Origin: JALORV01 sp963702595
GTDB taxonomy: Bacteria > Pseudomonadota > Gammaproteobacteria > Burkholderiales > Burkholderiaceae_F
Reading direction: 5' to 3'
Assembly: GCA_963702595.1 (NCBI GenBank)
Contig: CAVPDC010000004.1
Coordinates: forward strand, 1 to 64,000
DNA length: 64,000 nucleotides
Shown here: one piece after another, positions 50,875-60,009 of the stretch
Position numbering within the stretch: the stretch's first letter is position 1
How the letters are laid out: each line of letters opens with the position of its first letter
Position numbers and translations under genes: made by a program
Notes under the pieces: generated by a model
Database searches by the model: none
Told to the model about the DNA's origin: nothing
What the model saw: only the letters and a program-made list of their open reading frames with translations

Positions 50875-51477
50875 ATGCGTATTTCTATTCTTCTTGCAGC
50901 CATCCTTTCAACCTTCGCGCTGGCGCAGCCCGCGTTCGCACAGAGCAGCGGCGCCGCGGTGACGAGTGCGCCGGGCAAGGTCAGTGTTTCCCAGGCCGTT
51001 GAGGCCAGTGCGTCCATATCTGCAATCGACAAGGCGACGCGGACGATCACCTTGAAACGGGCGAAGGGTGACGAGGTGAAGATCGTGGCCGGCCCCGAGG
51101 TCAGGAACTTCGATCAGTTGAAGGTGGGAGACATCGTGAACGTCACGTACATGGAGTCTCTGGCCCTTGAACTGAAGAAGGGCGGCGGCATGAAGGTCGA
51201 GAAGACCGAAAAGGCCGGCGTCGCTGGCGCGCAACCCGGTGCGACACCAGCGGGCATGGCCGGAAGGCAGATCACGGTCGTCGGCGACGTCATCAAGCTT
51301 GACGCGGCGACGCAGACCATCACCGTGAAAGGTCCGGAACGGACGGTCGAATTGAAGGCGCGCGACCCCGAGCAATTCAAGCTGATCGCCGTCGGCGACC
51401 AGATCCAGGCGACCTACACCGAGGCGCTCGCGGTGTCCGTGACACCGGCGGCGGCACCGGCCAAGCCGAAGAAGTAA
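50875..51477 (+). CDS. Exported protein with two repeated OB-like units
   Basis: 200 residues, with its own ribosome site (GGAG) and a signal peptide (MRISILLAAILSTFALAQ, cleavage near AFAQS). The mature part contains an approximately 55-residue unit twice: ISAIDKATRTITLKRAKG to DIVNVTYMESLALEL, and IKLDAATQTITVKGPERT to DQIQATYTEALAVSV. This is an internal duplication of a small beta-domain similar to those in DUF5666-type periplasmic proteins. Probably co-expressed with DUF2950. Function unknown. Confidence 0.75.
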   Translation: MRISILLAAILSTFALAQPAFAQSSGAAVTSAPGKVSVSQAVEASASISAIDKATRTITLKRAKGDEVKIVAGPEVRNFDQLKVGDIVNVTYMESLALELKKGGGMKVEKTEKAGVAGAQPGATPAGMAGRQITVVGDVIKLDAATQTITVKGPERTVELKARDPEQFKLIAVGDQIQATYTEALAVSVTPAAAPAKPKK

Positions 51478-51582
51478 TGGGTCATCAGATTTCTGCGAAC
51501 AACGGTCAGCGATGTTCCTGATGCAACGCGCGCAGCCGTGCGCCCTTCAATGCTGCGTCTTCGCCAGGCGTAAGGAGGAAAT

Positions 51583-52428
51583 ATGAGCGTTCAACAGATC
51601 CAATCCCCGATGCCGTCGCGCAGGTTCATGTTGAAGGAGTCCGCTGCTCTGCTCGTTGGCGGTGCGGCGGGCGGCAGCGTGGTCTACGCGGCCACGCCGA
51701 CTGCCGGAGCGACTCCCGCAGCGACACCGCCGCTACCCTGGAAGTGGGCCCGGCTCGACCCAACGGAGGCTGGCCGGCGCGCGTACCGCTACTACAAGGA
51801 ACGCGGCGGTTGCGGCACTGCTTCGTATCTCAGCCTGCTCAGCCTGCTGAGGGAAAAGGTCGGTGCTCCCTGGACGACGTTGCCCGACATGATGATGGCG
51901 CACGCTGCCGCCGGCTATGGCGGCCACGGCACATTGTGCGGCGCGCTGGGCGGCGCCTCGACGATCATCAACATGGTCACGTACAGCGGCAAGACGGACG
52001 AGCAGCAGAACAACCAGATCATCGATCGGCTGTTCTGGTGGTATGCCGAGCAGAACTTTCCGAGCGAGCGCTTCGACGACCTGTCGCCGCTGAAGAAGCA
52101 GATCAAGGTAAAGGCCATGTCGCCGTTGTGCCACACGTCGGTCTCGAAGTGGATCGTGGCCGCCGGCGCGTCGGTGAAATCCGACGCGAAGATCGAGCGC
52201 TGCGCGAAAGTGGCTGGCGAAGTCGCCTACACGGTGACGCTGGCCCTCAACGAATACTTCGACGGCAAGTGGACTCCGCCGCAGTGGAAGCCGGCCAAGG
52301 AGGTCGAGCACTGCGTCAGTTGTCACGGTCCCAACTTTGGGACGCAGAAGGCGATGAACTGGAACCAGCAGGGACACATGGACTGCAACATCTGCCACAG
52401 CGATCACACCAAACCGGCAACCAAGTGA
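51583..52428 (+). CDS. Tat-exported split-Soret-like diheme cytochrome c (C_GCAxxG_C_C family)
   Basis: 281 residues. A twin-arginine signal (SRRFML, residues 12-17) precedes a hydrophobic segment. The middle has the scattered cysteines of the C_GCAxxG_C_C family (Cys77, Cys119 in GTLCGALGG, Cys183, Cys207), which may hold a metal cluster. The C-terminus has two c-type heme sites, CVSCH (244-248) and CNICH (268-272). This layout resembles split-Soret cytochrome c of Desulfovibrio. Tat export fits a cluster inserted in the cytoplasm. A strong AAGGAGG precedes the start. The electron partner is unknown. Confidence 0.8.
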   Translation: MSVQQIQSPMPSRRFMLKESAALLVGGAAGGSVVYAATPTAGATPAATPPLPWKWARLDPTEAGRRAYRYYKERGGCGTASYLSLLSLLREKVGAPWTTLPDMMMAHAAAGYGGHGTLCGALGGASTIINMVTYSGKTDEQQNNQIIDRLFWWYAEQNFPSERFDDLSPLKKQIKVKAMSPLCHTSVSKWIVAAGASVKSDAKIERCAKVAGEVAYTVTLALNEYFDGKWTPPQWKPAKEVEHCVSCHGPNFGTQKAMNWNQQGHMDCNICHSDHTKPATK

Positions 52429-52458
52429 CGCCACGCGCGACGCCGCCAGCCGCCGCAC

Positions 52459-52890
52459 ATGCCAAGGATCGCTCTGATTGCCTGTGCGCTGGTGGCCGTC
52501 ACGGTGGTCGTGCATGCCGTCGGACTCGCCGCACTGTACAAGGCCGAGTTGAGGGTACATACCCAGCCGCCGACGCGTTTCTGGCCCGTGACGTGGCTGC
52601 TGATTCGCCTGACCTGGGTACTGATCCTGATCCACCTGATCGAGATTTCAGTCTGGTCGTTGTTCTTTCTGTGGGCCGGATGCCTGCCGGATGCCGAGTC
52701 CGCGTTCTACTTCTCCGGGGTCACTTATGCAACGGTCGGATACGGCGATCTGGTGCTACCGCAACCATGGCGCATGCTCGGACCGCTGGAGGGACTGACG
52801 GGCATCCTGATGTGCGGACTTTCCACCGGGTTCTTCTTCGCTTTCTTCGCCAGACTCCTCGGCGCAAGGTTCAAGGCCGAACCCCAATGA
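52459..52890 (+). CDS. Two-helix potassium channel protein
   Basis: 143 residues with hydrophobic segments at about 5-27, 45-75 and 105-130, and the K+ selectivity filter TVGYGD after SGVTYA near residue 90. There is no cytoplasmic RCK regulatory domain, so it is a minimal ion_trans_2-type channel. It is followed 7 bases later by a Ca2+/H+ exchanger, together a small cation-transport pair. Confidence 0.88.
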   Translation: MPRIALIACALVAVTVVVHAVGLAALYKAELRVHTQPPTRFWPVTWLLIRLTWVLILIHLIEISVWSLFFLWAGCLPDAESAFYFSGVTYATVGYGDLVLPQPWRMLGPLEGLTGILMCGLSTGFFFAFFARLLGARFKAEPQ

Positions 52891-52897
52891 GCACGCC

Positions 52898-53989
52898 ATG
52901 AATCTCCTGTTCCGGGAAATCCGTCGTAACCCGCTCCTCTGGCTGCTGGCTTTCGTGCCGGTAGTGTTCGCGGCGGCAAAGCTCAAGCCCGAAGCACACA
53001 CCCTGCTCTTCGTGCTGTCCGTGCTCGCGATCGTGCCGCTCGCCACACTGCTGAGCCACGCCACCGAGTCGGTTGCGGCGAAGACTGGTGACGCTGCCGG
53101 CGGCCTGCTCAACGCGACGCTAGGCAACCTGACCGAACTGGTCATCGCCCTCACCGCGCTGCGCGCGGGCGAGTACATGCTAGTGAAGGCATCGATCGCG
53201 GGCGCGATCGTCACCAACACGCTGTTCATGCTTGGCGCCTCGTTTCTTCTTGGCGGACTCAAGCACCACGTGCAGGAATACAACCGCGTCAGCGCCCGCA
53301 TGCAGGCAGGGCTGCTGTTCCTGGCCACGGTCGCACTGCTGATTCCTTCGGCCGTCACTGGCGTCGACCCGGCAGCGCGGGCGGCATTCACCCAGACGCT
53401 CAGCGTAGGTCTCGCCGTTCTGCTGATCACTGCCTACGCGCTTGGCATGCTGTTTTCACTGAAGACCCACCGCGAGTTATTCGCCAGCGCCGAGCACGCC
53501 GAAGAAGAAGCGACGTGGCCGATCGGGCTGGCGCTGGCCACGCTGGCCGCCGTGACTGTCCTGGTGGCACTGGTGAGCGAGATCTTCGTCGAGTCGGTAC
53601 AGAAGGCGGCGGAGGCGTTCGGCATGACCCCTGCGTTCGTCGGCTTCATCGTCGTGGCACTCGTGGGCGGCGCCGCGGAGATGGCCTCGGCGTTCTCAGG
53701 GGCGCGCAAGAATCGCCTGGATCTGAGCGTCGGCATCGCACTAGGGAGCGCGTCGCAGATCGCGCTTTTCGTGGCGCCGGTGCTGGTGCTGCTGAGCTAC
53801 GTGATCGGGCCGACGCCAATGGACCTGCAGTTGTGGCCAGGCGCCGTGGTGATGATCTTCATTGCCACCATCACAGCGGCGCTCGTCACCAACAACGGGC
53901 GCTCAGCATGGTTCGTCGGTGTGCTGCTGTTGATGGTGTATTTGATCTTTGCAATGACGCTGTACCTGCTGCCGCCGGCAACTCGGTGA
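52898..53989 (+). CDS. Calcium/proton exchanger (CaCA superfamily, Cax)
   Basis: 363 residues, about 11 hydrophobic segments, with the two inverted ion-binding repeats: GGLLNATLGNLTELVIALTA near residue 68 and GGAAEMASAFSGARKNRLDL near 257. An acidic loop (ASAEHAEEEATWP) separates the halves. It exports Ca2+ or other divalent cations in exchange for protons. Closely linked with the K+ channel gene before it. Confidence 0.92.
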   Translation: MNLLFREIRRNPLLWLLAFVPVVFAAAKLKPEAHTLLFVLSVLAIVPLATLLSHATESVAAKTGDAAGGLLNATLGNLTELVIALTALRAGEYMLVKASIAGAIVTNTLFMLGASFLLGGLKHHVQEYNRVSARMQAGLLFLATVALLIPSAVTGVDPAARAAFTQTLSVGLAVLLITAYALGMLFSLKTHRELFASAEHAEEEATWPIGLALATLAAVTVLVALVSEIFVESVQKAAEAFGMTPAFVGFIVVALVGGAAEMASAFSGARKNRLDLSVGIALGSASQIALFVAPVLVLLSYVIGPTPMDLQLWPGAVVMIFIATITAALVTNNGRSAWFVGVLLLMVYLIFAMTLYLLPPATR

Positions 53990-54150
53990 CAGCGATGTGC
54001 GGTCTTGACCGCTGTCCCGCGCAGGCTGGAGCGCGGCACTGCAGCACGATGTAACCTCTCGTTGAGTGACAAGTCCGGACGGAGATGTCTGGGCGCAAAC
54101 CGTGTTTCGGATTGATCGTGGGTCCTGGATCCCGTCGTAAGGAGAGTGAG

Positions 54151-55389
54151 ATGGTGCGGTGGTTAATGACGGGCCGTTCGTGGGCCACGGTGGTGACGAC
54201 ACTCGTCGCCGCAATGATGGTTGCTTCGCTGACGGCTTGCGACAGCGGCAAGGACGGCGACAAGGCCAAGCAGGCGGCCGCTCCGCCCCCGCCGGCGGTT
54301 GTCGTCACGGAAGTCGTCCAGAAGACGGTGCCGATCTACAGCGAATTCGTGGCCCAGACCGACGCGCGGGAAACGGTCGAAATCCGCGCCCGCGTGCAGG
54401 CCTTCCTCGAAGCACAGCACTTCACCGAGGGCACGATCGTCAAGAAGGACCAGCTGCTGTTCACTCTCGACCGGCGCGAGTTCGAGGCGAAGCTGGCTCA
54501 GGCCAAGGCCGAGCTCGAGATTGCAATGGCACGGCTCGGCAAGGCGGAAACCGACGAACGGCGCCTCAAGCCGCTGGCCGAGCGGCGGGCCGTGCCCCAG
54601 CAGGATTACGACAACGCGGCCGCGAATCTGCTTTCCGCGCAGGCAGCCGTTTCCTCGGCCAAGTCCGGCGTCGTCGCAGCAGAACTCGACCTGAGCTACA
54701 CCTCGATCAAGTCGCCGATCAGGGGCCTGATCGGCAAACGCCTGGTGGCCCCGGGCAACCTGGTCGGCAAGGGCGAGGCCACGCTGCTCGATACCGTGTC
54801 GAGCATCGACCCCATCCGCGTCAACACGACCATCAGTGAAGCGGAGTACCTGCGCTTCTTCGCCCAGAGGAAGGAACGCGGGAACGACTCGTCGGCGCTC
54901 GAACTGATACTTGCCGATGGCAGCGTGTTTCCACACCAGGGCAAGGTCGTCATCGTCGACCGGGCAGTGGACCAGAAGACCGGCACGCTGAACTTCGCCG
55001 CAGAGTTTCCGAACCCCGAGGGACAACTGCGCCCCGGGCAGTTCGGTCGCGTGCGCGCGGTGGTCGAGATGGCCAAGGACGCCATCCTGGTTCCGAAGCG
55101 CGCCGTGCAGGAGATCCAGGGCATGAAGAGCGTGCTCGTGGTCGGCGCCGACAACATGGTCGCGCTGCGCACGATTCAGCCGGGCGAAACGGTCGGCGAC
55201 CTGCTCATCGTCCGCGACGGCCTCAAGCCCGGTGAGCGGGTGATCGTCGACGGCATCCAGAAGGCCCGTCCCGGATCGAAGGTCAACCCGACCGCAGCCG
55301 CCAGCGTCACGTCCGTGCCGACGGCAGGCACACCGGGCAAAGGCCCGTCCGCCGCGCCGCAGCCCGCCGCCAAGGCCGGGGGGAAGTAG
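54151..55389 (+). CDS. RND efflux periplasmic adaptor (membrane fusion) lipoprotein
   Basis: 412 residues from MVRWLMTGRSW, with AAGGAG 6-7 bases before the start. A lipoprotein signal ends at SLTAC. It has the adaptor domain order: barrel/lipoyl start (VPIYSEFVAQTDARETVEIR), a coiled-coil hairpin (residues 100-165, AKLAQAKAELEIAMARLGKA), a second lipoyl half (IKSPIRGLIGKRLVAPGNL) and the beta-barrel. It ends with an Ala/Pro-rich tail. It links the pump to the outer-membrane channel; the pump gene starts 3 bases later. Confidence 0.95.
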   Translation: MVRWLMTGRSWATVVTTLVAAMMVASLTACDSGKDGDKAKQAAAPPPPAVVVTEVVQKTVPIYSEFVAQTDARETVEIRARVQAFLEAQHFTEGTIVKKDQLLFTLDRREFEAKLAQAKAELEIAMARLGKAETDERRLKPLAERRAVPQQDYDNAAANLLSAQAAVSSAKSGVVAAELDLSYTSIKSPIRGLIGKRLVAPGNLVGKGEATLLDTVSSIDPIRVNTTISEAEYLRFFAQRKERGNDSSALELILADGSVFPHQGKVVIVDRAVDQKTGTLNFAAEFPNPEGQLRPGQFGRVRAVVEMAKDAILVPKRAVQEIQGMKSVLVVGADNMVALRTIQPGETVGDLLIVRDGLKPGERVIVDGIQKARPGSKVNPTAAASVTSVPTAGTPGKGPSAAPQPAAKAGGK

Positions 55390-55392
55390 TCC

Positions 55393-58300
55393 ATGGCCAA
55401 CTTTTTCATCCGCCGACCGATCGTCGCGATCGTCATCGCGATCCTGACCGTGATGCTCGGTCTGGTCACGATCAGCGGGCTGTCGGTCGAGCAGTACCCA
55501 TTCCTGGCACCGCCGAACATCCGCGTGACCGCGACCTACCCTGGCGCATCGGCCGAAGCGGTCGAGCAGTCGGTGGCGACCCCCATCGAGCAGGAGGTCA
55601 ATGGCGTCGACCGGCTGATCTACATGAAGTCGTCCAACACCAGCGACGGCCGCATGCAGCTCGACGTCAATTTTGAAGTCGGCACCGACCAGGACACGGC
55701 CAACGTCCTGACGCAGAACCGCGTCTCGGCGGCGCAGGCGCGTCTGCCGGTCGAGGTCACGCAGCAAGGGGTGACCGTCAAGAAGCAGAGCCCCAGCATC
55801 CTGATGGTGATCTCGATCTACTCGCCGTCGGACGCGTATGACGCCAACTTCCTGATCAACTACGCCGGCATCAACCTGCGCGACCAGTTGCTGCGCATCC
55901 CCGGCATCGCGCAGGTGGACCTCTTCGGCGGCACCGATTACGGCATGCGCATCTGGTTCCGCCCCGACCGCCTCGCCAAGCTGGGCCTGACTCCCGCGGA
56001 CGTGATCAACGCGATCAAGGAGCAGAACCTGCAGGCGCCCACCGGCAAGGTCGGCGCCGCGCCCACGCCGGCGGACCAGCAGTTCACCAACACGGTGAGC
56101 GCACCGGGTCGGCTGGTCACGCCGGAGGAGTTCGAGAACATCATCGTGCGGCAGAGCGAAACCGGCGCGGTGGTCCGCATCAAGGACATCGGTCGCGCCG
56201 AACTCGGCTCGCAGGACTACAACTCCTTCGGACGGCTAAACGGCAAGCCGGCCGGCGCGATGGCGGTCTACCTCCTGCCCGGTGCCAACCAGCTGAAGGC
56301 CGCCGAGACGATCTACGCGACGATGGAAAAGGCGAAGTCCACTTTCCCGCCGGGCATGGACTACAAGATCGTCTACGACACCACGCCGGCCGTCGAGGCG
56401 TCGATCGAAAGCATCGTGCATACCTTCGTCGAGGCGCTGATCCTGGTGACGCTGGTGGTCTTCATCTTCCTGCAGAACATCCGCGCAACGATCATCCCGT
56501 TGATCACGATCCCGGTGTCGCTGATCGGCACCTTCATCTTCTTCCCGATGCTCGGGTTTTCGGTGAACACGCTGTCGATGTTCGGCCTGGTGCTTGCGAT
56601 CGGCATCGTGGTGGACGACGCCATCGTCGTCGTCGAGGCGGTCATCCATCACCTCGAGCACGGCATGAGCCCCAAGGAGGCAACGATCAAGGCCATGGAA
56701 GAAGTGACGGCGCCGGTCATCGGCATCGCCCTCATTCTCTCGGCCGTGTTCGTCCCCGTGGCCATGCTTGGCGGGCTGGTCGGCAGCATGTACAAGCAGT
56801 TCGCGCTGACCATTGCGATCTCGGTGCTGCTGTCGGCTTTCAACGCACTGTCGCTGACGCCTGCACTGTGCGCGATGCTGCTGAAGCAGCCGAAGCCGAT
56901 GCGTGGCCCGCTGGGAACCTTCTTCAAGGGGTTCAACAAGGCGTTCGACGTCGGCACCAAGGGTTACGTGAACGTGTCGCGCCTGCTCGTACGCCGTTCA
57001 TTGCTGACGATCGGCATTGTCGTCGCGGTGGCGATCGGGGCGAGTCTTTTCGCACGCGTGCTGCCGGCCGGGTTCATCCCTGACGAGGACCAGGGCATCT
57101 TTGGCGTGAACGTCCAGCTTCCGGCCGGGGCTTCGCTGGAGCGCACCAGCCTCGTGCTGAAGAGAATCGAGGACATCCTGGCCAAGACCGACGGACTCGA
57201 CTCCTACCAGACGGTCGGTGGCTACGGTGCAGTGACCAGCACCTACCAGCCGAACTACGGCACGATCTTCGTGCGGATGAAACCATGGAGCGAGCGCAAG
57301 ACCGCGGCGCTGCACGTGAACGGCATCATGGGCGGGCTGCGACCGCAGTTCGCGGCGATTCCCGAGGCGGTGATCTTCCCGTTCAACATCCCGACCCTGT
57401 CCGGGTTCGGTGCGGCCTCGGGTTTCAACTTTCTGCTGCAGGACCGCAGCGGCTCACTGACGATCGAGCAGCTCGGCGAACAGTCGCAGAAGTTCCTTAC
57501 TGCCGCGCGGCAGCGACCTGAGCTTGGCACCGTGTTCACCTCGTTCGACCCTACATACCCGCAGGTCAGGGTCGATCTCGACCGCGAAAAGGCCCGCACG
57601 CTAGGCGTGCCGGTCAACGAGGTGTTTCAGGCCCTTTCGACTACTTTGGGCGGCTCCTACGTCAATGACTTCAACCGCTTCGGACGGCTGTATCGCGTCT
57701 ACGTGCAATCCGACGCGACACAGCGGCTGAAGGCGGAGGATATCGGCAAGATCTACGTCCGCTCGAAGACGACCAACGAGATGGTGCCGCTCGCCACGCT
57801 GGTCACCATTCGCGACATCAGCGGCGCCGAGCTGACCACCCGCTTCAACCTGCAGCGCTCGGTCGAAGTCCAGGGCTCTGCTGCGCCCGGCTTCACCTCC
57901 GGACAGGCGCTCGCGGCGCTGGAGCAGGTGTTCGCCGAGACGATGCCCTCGGAGATGGGCTTCGCCTTCTCGTCGATGTCGTACCAGGAGAAGATCGCTC
58001 CGCCCGCCGGGCCAACCTTCATCATGGCCATCGTCTGCGTGTTCTTGCTGCTGGCGGCGCTGTACGAGAGCTGGCGGCTGCCCTGGGCGGTGCTGCTCGG
58101 GTCGCCGCTGGTCGCGCTCGGAGCGTTCTTCGGCGTCTGGCTGATGGGCTTCGACAACAACGTCTACGTGCAGATCGGCCTGGTGATGCTGATCGGCCTG
58201 GCGGCGAAGAACGCGATCCTGATCGTGGAGTTCGCCAAGGCCAAGCACGAGGAAGGCTCTTCGCTCGAGGAGGCGGCACTGGAGTCGGCACGCCTGCGCT

Positions 58301-58548
58301 TCCGGCCGATTCTGATGACGGCCTTTGCCTTCATCCTCGGCGTCGTGCCGCTGATGCTGGCCACCGGCGCCGGTGCCGGCGCGCAGAACGTGATGGGCAC
58401 CGGTGTCTTCTGGGGCATGCTGGTCGCGACTGCGCTGGGCGTCTTCATCATTCCGGGCAACTACACGTTCGTCGAAGGACTGGGGCGCCGAGGCAAGAAA
58501 CAGCCAGCGGTGCCACCCGTCGCTCCGAAAGAACAGGGAGCCGAGTGA
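55393..58548 (+). CDS. RND multidrug efflux pump, HAE1 family
   Basis: 1051 residues, full length for AcrB-type pumps. It starts with the typical MANFFIRRPIVAIVIAILTV and has the proton-relay aspartates in VVDDAIVVVEAV near residue 407 and the fourth-helix signature. The second half begins near RRSLLTIGIVVAVAIG, with the periplasmic loop DEDQGIFGVNVQLP. It exports hydrophobic compounds, driven by the proton gradient. The order adaptor-pump-channel is the standard operon. No regulator is adjacent in the window. Confidence 0.96.
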   Translation: MANFFIRRPIVAIVIAILTVMLGLVTISGLSVEQYPFLAPPNIRVTATYPGASAEAVEQSVATPIEQEVNGVDRLIYMKSSNTSDGRMQLDVNFEVGTDQDTANVLTQNRVSAAQARLPVEVTQQGVTVKKQSPSILMVISIYSPSDAYDANFLINYAGINLRDQLLRIPGIAQVDLFGGTDYGMRIWFRPDRLAKLGLTPADVINAIKEQNLQAPTGKVGAAPTPADQQFTNTVSAPGRLVTPEEFENIIVRQSETGAVVRIKDIGRAELGSQDYNSFGRLNGKPAGAMAVYLLPGANQLKAAETIYATMEKAKSTFPPGMDYKIVYDTTPAVEASIESIVHTFVEALILVTLVVFIFLQNIRATIIPLITIPVSLIGTFIFFPMLGFSVNTLSMFGLVLAIGIVVDDAIVVVEAVIHHLEHGMSPKEATIKAMEEVTAPVIGIALILSAVFVPVAMLGGLVGSMYKQFALTIAISVLLSAFNALSLTPALCAMLLKQPKPMRGPLGTFFKGFNKAFDVGTKGYVNVSRLLVRRSLLTIGIVVAVAIGASLFARVLPAGFIPDEDQGIFGVNVQLPAGASLERTSLVLKRIEDILAKTDGLDSYQTVGGYGAVTSTYQPNYGTIFVRMKPWSERKTAALHVNGIMGGLRPQFAAIPEAVIFPFNIPTLSGFGAASGFNFLLQDRSGSLTIEQLGEQSQKFLTAARQRPELGTVFTSFDPTYPQVRVDLDREKARTLGVPVNEVFQALSTTLGGSYVNDFNRFGRLYRVYVQSDATQRLKAEDIGKIYVRSKTTNEMVPLATLVTIRDISGAELTTRFNLQRSVEVQGSAAPGFTSGQALAALEQVFAETMPSEMGFAFSSMSYQEKIAPPAGPTFIMAIVCVFLLLAALYESWRLPWAVLLGSPLVALGAFFGVWLMGFDNNVYVQIGLVMLIGLAAKNAILIVEFAKAKHEEGSSLEEAALESARLRFRPILMTAFAFILGVVPLMLATGAGAGAQNVMGTGVFWGMLVATALGVFIIPGNYTFVEGLGRRGKKQPAVPPVAPKEQGAE

Positions 58549-60009
58549 ATGAGCCACCGATACGCTCTCCTGGCCTGCGTGGCCGCAATCATTGCCACCG
58601 GCTGCACGGTCGGTCCCGACTACAAGCGCCCTGATGTTTCCGTGCCGCCGGGCTATCGCGCGGCCGACGCGCGGCCGACGGCCGCTAGCGCGCCGACGTT
58701 CGGCGATCTGGCGTGGGCCAGCGTCTTTCAAGACCCGGATCTGCAGGAGCTGATCCGGACTGCACTGTTGCAGAACTACGATGTCCGCGTGGCGGCATCG
58801 CGCATCCTGCAGGCGCAGAGTCAGGTGACGATCGCGCGTTCGCCGATGTTCCCGACGGTGGACGGCAGCATCACCGGACCATACAACTCCTACACGGGCT
58901 CGGAGCGACCGTTACCGGACAGCGTGTTCCAGCCTCAGGCTGGTTTCGGCGTTGGCTGGGAGCTGGACTTCTGGGGCCGTTACCGTCGGAGCTCGGAAGC
59001 CGCCCAGGCCGAGTTGCTGGCCTCAGAGGACGCGCAATATGCGGTGATCGCGACGCTCGTATCCGATGTCGCCCGCGCCTATCTCACCCTTCGTGCCCTT
59101 GACCTCACGCTCGAAATCTCGAAACGCACGGTCGCCTCCCGCAAGCAGTCGTTGGACCTTGTGCAGGCCCGGCTGGACGGCGGCGTCGCGGGCATACTCG
59201 ACCTGCACCAGGCCGAGACGCTGCTGTACACAGCAACGAAGACGATTCCCGAGGTCGAGCGCCAGATCGAGCAGACAGAAAACTTCATCAACATCCTGCT
59301 TGGCCAGAACCCGGGTCCCGTGAAGCGCGGACGCCCGCTCGACCAGCAGATTGCGGCGCCGTCACTGCCGCCGGGACTACCCACGGAACTGCTGACGCGC
59401 CGACCGGACATCCGCGCCGCCGAGCAGCAACTCGTCGCCGCCAACGCCCAGATCGGCGTTGCCAAGTCGCTGCTCTATCCGCAGGTCACGATCTCCGGCT
59501 TTGCGGGCGCCGGCAGTTCGACCATCAGCGGCGCGAATTTCGGTCCGTACGGCGTATTCAGCGCCCTGCCCGCGATCACCCTGCCGATCTTCAACGCGGG
59601 GCGCCTGCAGGCCAATGTCGACTTCAACGAAGCACGCGCCCAGGAAGTGGCCCTGCTGTACCAGCAGACACTGCTGCAGGCATTCCGGGAAGTCTCGGAT
59701 GCACTGATTGATGTCCGCAAACGGCAGGAGTTCCGGGTGCAGCAGGAATTGCTCGTCAAGGCACTGCTGGATGCGAGTGAGATTGCGAAGCTGAGATACG
59801 AAGGCGGGGTGGCCAGTTACCTCGAAGTGCTGGATACCGAGCGGCAACTGTTCGATGCCGAGCGCGACCTCGTCGTGGCGCGACGCGAGGAGTCGGTCAG
59901 CGTGGTCCTGCTTTACAAAGCGCTCGGCGGCGGATGGCAGGCGGAACCCGCCAAGGTCGCTGCGTCGGTGAATCGTCCAAGCGAAGCCGCGACAGCAAGC
60001 ACACAATGA
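58549..60009 (+). CDS. Outer-membrane efflux lipoprotein, NodT family
   Basis: 486 residues. A lipoprotein signal ends at IATGC, followed by the TVGPDYKRPDV start typical of the NodT/OprM group. Two outer-membrane-factor repeats cover about residues 60-270 and 280-460 (LTRRPDIRAAEQQLVAANAQ near 283, TLPIFNAGRLQANVDFNEAR near 343). It starts immediately after the pump stop and forms the exit channel. Its stop overlaps the next gene (ATGA). Confidence 0.95.
   Translation: MSHRYALLACVAAIIATGCTVGPDYKRPDVSVPPGYRAADARPTAASAPTFGDLAWASVFQDPDLQELIRTALLQNYDVRVAASRILQAQSQVTIARSPMFPTVDGSITGPYNSYTGSERPLPDSVFQPQAGFGVGWELDFWGRYRRSSEAAQAELLASEDAQYAVIATLVSDVARAYLTLRALDLTLEISKRTVASRKQSLDLVQARLDGGVAGILDLHQAETLLYTATKTIPEVERQIEQTENFINILLGQNPGPVKRGRPLDQQIAAPSLPPGLPTELLTRRPDIRAAEQQLVAANAQIGVAKSLLYPQVTISGFAGAGSSTISGANFGPYGVFSALPAITLPIFNAGRLQANVDFNEARAQEVALLYQQTLLQAFREVSDALIDVRKRQEFRVQQELLVKALLDASEIAKLRYEGGVASYLEVLDTERQLFDAERDLVVARREESVSVVLLYKALGGGWQAEPAKVAASVNRPSEAATASTQ

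Noticed and set aside
49870..51477. A single 535-residue fusion of DUF2950 with the following exported protein
   Set aside because: It contains an internal signal peptide, and a one-base shift at about 50797 restores the normal DUF2950 end and stop codon.
54005..54018. Possible FNR box TTGAC-CGCT-GTCCC before the RND operon
   Set aside because: The second half-site has two mismatches at the conserved AA, and nothing else links the efflux genes to oxygen control.
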